This document shows, in pieces, positions 59,765 to 64,000 of a stretch of 64,000 nt of DNA. The position numbers and the translations under genes were made by a program. The DNA is from Dipodascopsis uninucleata var. uninucleata (lineage: Eukaryota > Ascomycota > Lipomycetes > Lipomycetales > Lipomycetaceae): assembly GCA_030568195.1 (NCBI GenBank), contig JAJLTO010000001.1:868001-932000 (forward strand), given 5' to 3'. The first letter of the stretch is position 1. Each line of letters opens with the position of its first letter. Under the pieces are notes generated by a model. That model saw only the letters and a list, made by a program, of their open reading frames with translations. It was not told the DNA's origin and made no database searches.

Positions 59765-60342
59765 ACGTGTTCTACTACATGTGTTCTGGCCTATTAAGTA
59801 TATTCACCTGTCCTTGTAATTAGTTTCTTACAGATTTGTGCGGGAATTTAACAAGACAAAATGAAGTTTTTAGGAGTATTTATTGTAAAGCAAATTATAA
59901 AATGAATCTCTTTTGTAACGTTGGTTTGAAGTTCTTTTGATAACTCCTCAGTACTCGACATGTCCCACATTTACTCAGCTCTAGTTCATCATATTAAATA
60001 TATAAATATATATATTTATATATGTTGCAAAATATTCCTTGTATATAAATTTTCGTAAGATCTTTGAGTTTCCAATAATGATTTTATTGTACTTTTGGAT
60101 TTTCTTGTATTTTGTATGAGAGATTGTGAACAATAGACAACTGCTTCACATGCCTTTTGAAGAGTCGCGGCAACAATTTTTGATCTTCCGTCCCAATTTA
60201 GCCAACTCTTCTTACATTTATATTCTGAACAAGTGGGCCACATCAGATAACGGCATCGTCTCTAATTACCTATTTTCAATATAATATCTGGACTTTACTT
60301 AATTAAACTAAATTCGATCAAAGTATAGCTAGTAAGAAAAGG
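59765..60342. other. Spacer FUM1/SAC1
   Basis: About 580 bp, head-to-tail spacer. It holds the AT palindrome listed separately and no supported gene. Confidence 0.5.
60000..60021. repeat. 22-bp perfect AT palindrome
   Basis: The stretch reads the same on both strands (arms ATATAAAT / ATTTATAT around a TATA core). It lies 235 bp after the FUM1 stop. It could form a hairpin in a 3' untranslated region or simply reflect AT-richness. Confidence 0.7.
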
Positions 60343-62670
60343 ATGTCAGCTCCTTTGTACGTGTCGACGACATCCTCGTCGACAGAAATTACCTTTACGA
60401 ATAACCTAACGTCTCCCCCAACTGTTCTCCACATTTCGAAACCAAACGGAGAGATATCTGTCACTAAAAGTAAGTACCAGATTCATATGCACTTTATTGT
60501 TTGCTGGAATATAGATAAGATTAATAGCAATTATCCTTATTGATGGAGCGAACAATAATTAATAGCAAGAGCGATACCTGTGAGCTTAGTAACCGGACCT
60601 GTAGTGTGGAATGTAGTGACGGTGTCCGGATTACTTGGGTTTCAAAAAGTTCATTATATTTGCGAATTGAAATGCTAATTATTTTGAATTGCAACAGATG
60701 AAGATGACCAAGATAAGTTTTCATTGCTTGGGCAATCGGTACCAGGAATTCTTGGTATTGTAAAGCTTCGAATTGGAAAGTACGTGATTGTCATAACCAA
60801 GAGCGAGAAAGTCGGTTATATCAGGGGCCATGCTGTGTATAAAATAGCAGATTTTGAATTCATTGCTCTGCGAGACTTGGCAAATAGAGTGAGATTTTTT
60901 ATTATTCTTATACTCTTTTTAAACGAATAATGTCTACTAACATATGCTTTATGTATAGGACAAGGACGAAAATGTATATCTCTCGCTCTTGAAGCAACAC
61001 ATTAAGAATGGCCCAATGTACTTTTCGTACACATGGGACCTAACAAATTGCATGCAACGTCAAAAGCATATCGAAGGGTCAACTTGGAAAATGGCAGATG
61101 AACGATTCTTCTGGAACAAGTATGCTCAGGGCGAGCTCATTGAGCATTCCCTCAATGTGAACTCAGAGGTATATTCTGATGAATACGAGTTTTGTTATTA
61201 TTGTCATATACGATAAGCTAATTACAAGCATTGGAATGTTTAGGTTGACAATTTTATTCTTCCAGTAATTTATGGATGTAAGATGACAAATCTATAGATT
61301 TTATTTAAGCTGACCGTGTACTAACGTGCTATATTGCAATAGACGTCAACCTCACCAAAATGATATTCCAGGGTGTTCCTATGACAGTTGGTCTTATTTC
61401 TCGTCGCAGCCGCTTTAGAGCGGGCACTCGATACTTCAGCCGTGGTATTGATCAAAATGGAAATGTCTCTAATTTCAATGAAACTGAACAGATAGTGATT
61501 TTGGATGAATCTCCTTTAATTCCTTGCTACAGTTTTGTTCAAACCAGAGGAAGTGTACCAGTATATTGGGCAGAGATCAATAATCTTTGCTACAAACCAA
61601 AGCTTAAGGTTTTTGATACTGCGTATGACACCGTCCAAAATCATTTTAAACAACAGAAAGAAATCTATGGAAAAAATTTCTGTGTCAATTTGGTTAACCA
61701 AAAGGGTCATGAATTGCCGGTCAAATCAGCATATGAGAGTGCCATTAAAATGCTAAACGATCCTGATGTCATGTATATTTACTTTGATTTCCATCACGAA
61801 TGCCGTGGTATGAAGTGGCATCGGGTACAACTCCTTATCGATAAGCTGATTGACCTGGGTGCAGACGACATGGGATGGTACGAGAGTGTTACAGACCCCG
61901 AGAAGCATATTGAAATTCCCCGACGTACACAAACTGGCGTTGTGAGAACAAATTGTATGGATTGTTTGGATCGCACAAATGTTGTTCAGAGTATGCTCGC
62001 CGGATGGACTTTACAGAAATTCTTAGTACAAGCTAAAGTGTTAGGATCAAATGAAAAATGGGAAGATGACCCAAATTTTGCTTTCTTTTTCAGAAATGTA
62101 TGGGCAGATAACGCTGATGCCATTAGTAAGGCTTATTCTGGAACTGGAGCTTTGAAGACGGACTTTACAAGAACTGGTAAGCGAACCAAGAAGGGAGCGC
62201 TTAATGACTTAATGAATTCTATCGAGCGATATGCTCGTAATAACTTTTTCGATGGACCGCGGCAGGATGCATACGATCTTTTCTTAGGAAACCATTTACC
62301 ATTTGAAGTTGTTGAACCGCCGTTTGGCGATCATAGACCAATTTTGATTCAGTCTATGCCGTATGTGGCATATGGAGCGGTATTAATGATTGGTGCAGCA
62401 ATTTATCTACCGCGAGGCAACGATGCAAAGCTCTCTATACAAATGTTTATTGGTCTTTGGTTCTGTGTTCTAGCGTATTCCTTATATTTCATATCCTCAC
62501 ATGGATTAGCGTATGTTAATTGGCCACGGCTAGTACCTATGGACTATGTTTCAGAGCAGGAAGTTGTCAATGCTGGTACTGGCCGTATCACTGGATGGGT
62601 TATGTCAGAGAAAAACAAATTAGAGACTAGAATTCGTGGATTGGAGGAGGGAAAGAAGAGAACTGAATAA
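60343..62670 (+). CDS. SAC1: Phosphoinositide phosphatase Sac1
   Basis: ER/Golgi membrane phosphatase that hydrolyses mainly PI4P. Exons: 60343-60469, 60698-60888, 60959-61168, 61244-61277 and 61343-62670, totalling 629 residues (yeast 623). Joins restore the conserved SAC N-domain: LLGQSVPGILGIVKLRIGKY, YFSYTWDLTNCMQR and FILPVIYGY|VNLTKMIFQGVP. The catalytic CX5R motif CMDCLDRTN has its Cys at about residue 392, the same number as in yeast Sac1. Two hydrophobic helices near the C-terminus (YVAYGAVLMIGAAIYL and FIGLWFCVLAYSLYFI) anchor it in the membrane, followed by a basic tail. The fourth exon is only 34 nt. The TACTAAC branch before exon 5 is a perfect consensus. Confidence 0.96.
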
Positions 62671-63200
62671 ATACAGAAGATCTGTCTTTCAAATTTCTAT
62701 TAGCGACACTGTTAGAGCGTTGTGCGAAAAAGTCACGACGTATTCGACAACCTAATTGCTTGTGAAGTAATGAAGAAAGAAGAAAGCTTCTAAAGACGAT
62801 TTAATATTACTCTTCTGATATTTTGTAAGATTTTTACTTCATCTCGAGCATCGTTTTCTTCTCCTTGTTACTATTGGTAACTAGAAATAGCTCGCTCAGA
62901 AATATTTGAGTATATTTGAAGGTTGCGATTTTGTTTTCTGTAAATTTTTGTACTTTCTGCTTAGTTTCCATTTCGAATAGAAATACAGTAACTTTTATAA
63001 ATCACATGTTTAAGTTAGTTACCTTATGCTATATCTTTATTACAATACTCGTATATGGTCACAACGTTCTAACATTTTTAAAATATTTTGCTTGACAATT
63101 TTAGAATACTCCAAATTTAATGTAACATACAAAAACTTTTCTTTTCTATAAGAATATATATATATATATATATATATAAGTGTCCATTATCTCTAACAAC
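62671..63200. other. Convergent spacer SAC1/NOP7
   Basis: About 530 bp between two facing stop codons. It holds an AT microsatellite (listed separately) and T-rich tracts typical of fungal 3' ends. Confidence 0.5.
63154..63178. repeat. (AT)n microsatellite
   Basis: Twenty-five bases of strictly alternating A and T directly downstream of the NOP7 stop codon, in its 3' region. Confidence 0.9.
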
Positions 63201-64000
63201 TTACTTCCTTTGTTTCTTATTTTTCTTAGACTTATCGCTCTCATTGTTAAGATTCTGTCGTTTTGGTACTCGATTAAAAGTCTCAACCTTTCGTCGCTTA
63301 GTCTTAAGTAGTTCTTTTCGCAGCTCCTTCTTTTTTATGCCGTACTGCATCTGATTATATAACTTCTTCTGCTTGTTCGTCATCATAATCTTACGCAAAT
63401 CCTTCTCCTCAGCGGCTTGTTTCTCCTCAGAAGTTTGTTTTGGACGACTTGGAGCATCACGTCTCTTACGCTTCTTTGACACTTGCTCAGCCTTCGAATA
63501 CACGATGCCTTTAGCTTCCGACTCGATTTCTCTTTGGTACTGTATGGTATCATCCTCGTCTTCATCTTCTTCAGCATCTTCGGCATCTTCTTCGGCATCT
63601 TCTTCGGCATCCTCTTCAGCATCTTCTTCAGTTTCTTCCACTTCCTCCTCAACATTCTCTATCTCCACTTCGTCACCCTCCTCTTCAGTACGCTCTAACC
63701 TCTCTTCGGGATCATAGCCAGCTCCATCTCCCCAAGGACTCAAATGAGGAGGCAACGTAGCACCAATAGCATATTCATCGACGGGTAACAATTTGCCAGT
63801 GTTAAGAGAGTCAAACACCCACTGAGGTTGGATATATACTCTGCCAGGTACCTTGGAAACTAATACTGGTCGATCCGAGATCTGATGTGTGACATGAGAG
63901 AGAAGAGTATCAACTTCACGCTTTCGAGCATCCAGATCAATATTTGCAGCCTCAACTTCTGGGAGTGAATCTGGATCGACATTAATATAAGAATCAATGG
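63201..64000 (-). CDS. NOP7: Pescadillo homologue Nop7, C-terminal part
   Basis: Nucleolar subunit of the Nop7-Erb1-Ytm1 (PeBoW) complex needed for 27S pre-rRNA processing. Only the C-terminal about 266 codons are in the window; the frame runs off the right edge open ([29 protein letters not shown]). The end of the BRCT domain is visible: [21 protein letters not shown], then the family hallmark [16 protein letters not shown]. After it comes an acidic region built of repeated EEDA units. A lysine/arginine-rich tail follows ([22 protein letters not shown]...[10 protein letters not shown]), as in other pescadillo proteins. Confidence 0.94.
   Translation of the reverse strand, partial: IDSYINVDPDSLPEVEAANIDLDARKREVDTLLSHVTHQISDRPVLVSKVPGRVYIQPQWVFDSLNTGKLLPVDEYAIGATLPPHLSPWGDGAGYDPEERLERTEEEGDEVEIENVEEEVEETEEDAEEDAEEDAEEDAEDAEEDEDEDDTIQYQREIESEAKGIVYSKAEQVSKKRKRRDAPSRPKQTSEEKQAAEEKDLRKIMMTNKQKKLYNQMQYGIKKKELRKELLKTKRRKVETFNRVPKRQNLNNESDKSKKNKKQRK
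63557..63642. repeat. Minisatellite coding the NOP7 acidic repeat
   Basis: Tandem imperfect 9- and 12-bp units of the GCATCTTCTTCG type (plus-strand sense). On the minus strand they encode [18 protein letters not shown] in NOP7. In-frame unit length means copy-number change would alter the acidic stretch without breaking the protein. Confidence 0.8.

Noticed and set aside
1-64000. CRISPR array, transposon, virus-like element, rRNA or tRNA gene
   Set aside because: No spaced direct repeats, terminal repeats, transposase or reverse-transcriptase similarity, and no convincing tRNA A/B-box pair were seen by eye. A covariance-model scan would be needed for small RNAs.

Overview
The window reads as nuclear DNA of an ascomycete fungus. 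It is AT-rich and gene-dense by filamentous-fungus standards, but roughly a third of it is intergenic. Most multi-exon genes carry short spliceosomal introns, usually about 48-110 nt, with GTAAGT/GTATGT-type donors and a CTAAC/CTAAT-like branch sequence just before the acceptor. The gene set (Cwh43, Stt4, Sac1, Sec14, Cfd1, Rad7, Prp39, Rqt4/TRIP4, Mic10, Hsp9/12, a fungal LCCL membrane protein) is typical of Ascomycota. The intron richness argues against budding yeasts close to Saccharomyces. A Taphrinomycotina-like or early-branching Saccharomycotina yeast would fit, but I cannot place it further by eye.

Layout. 1-10 kb: an LCCL-domain membrane protein, the sphingolipid fatty-acid 2-hydroxylase SCS7 and a two-domain ABM-family protein, separated by long empty spacers. 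10.8-25 kb is a compact housekeeping block: RAD7 (+) converging on PRP39 (-), ADE8 divergent from PRP39, the 1909-residue PI 4-kinase STT4 (-), RPL36 (+) and RIB1 (-). 26-30 kb: MIC10 (+), RPL5 (-) and an unidentified BRCT-like protein (-). 30-34.6 kb looks like the most loosely held stretch: HSP9/HSP12, a decayed MFS transporter and empty DNA. 34.6-36.5 kb holds an unrecognised 611-residue protein. 37.8-64 kb: CWH43 (nine exons), SEC14, calcineurin A, CFD1 (-), a PQ-loop membrane protein, an unrecognised 401-residue protein, a Ser-rich protein (-), RQT4/TRIP4, fumarase, SAC1 and the 3' part of NOP7 (-, running off the right edge).

How the genes fit together. There is no operon-like logic and no mobile, defence or biosynthetic cluster. 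Several neighbours nonetheless act on membrane lipids: STT4 makes PI4P, SAC1 removes it, SEC14 supplies PI/PC to that pathway, SCS7 hydroxylates sphingolipid acyl chains, CWH43 remodels GPI-anchor lipid, and the PQ-loop protein resembles proteins that affect lipid asymmetry. The most notable structural features are in the exons: RAD7 appears to have its ATG split by an intron, SEC14 needs a 5-nt micro-exon, the last exon of STT4 is just Tyr plus stop, and many first exons are under 30 nt. Exon boundaries were worked out by hand from splice consensus, phase and family similarity. No transposon, CRISPR array, tRNA or rRNA gene was recognised.
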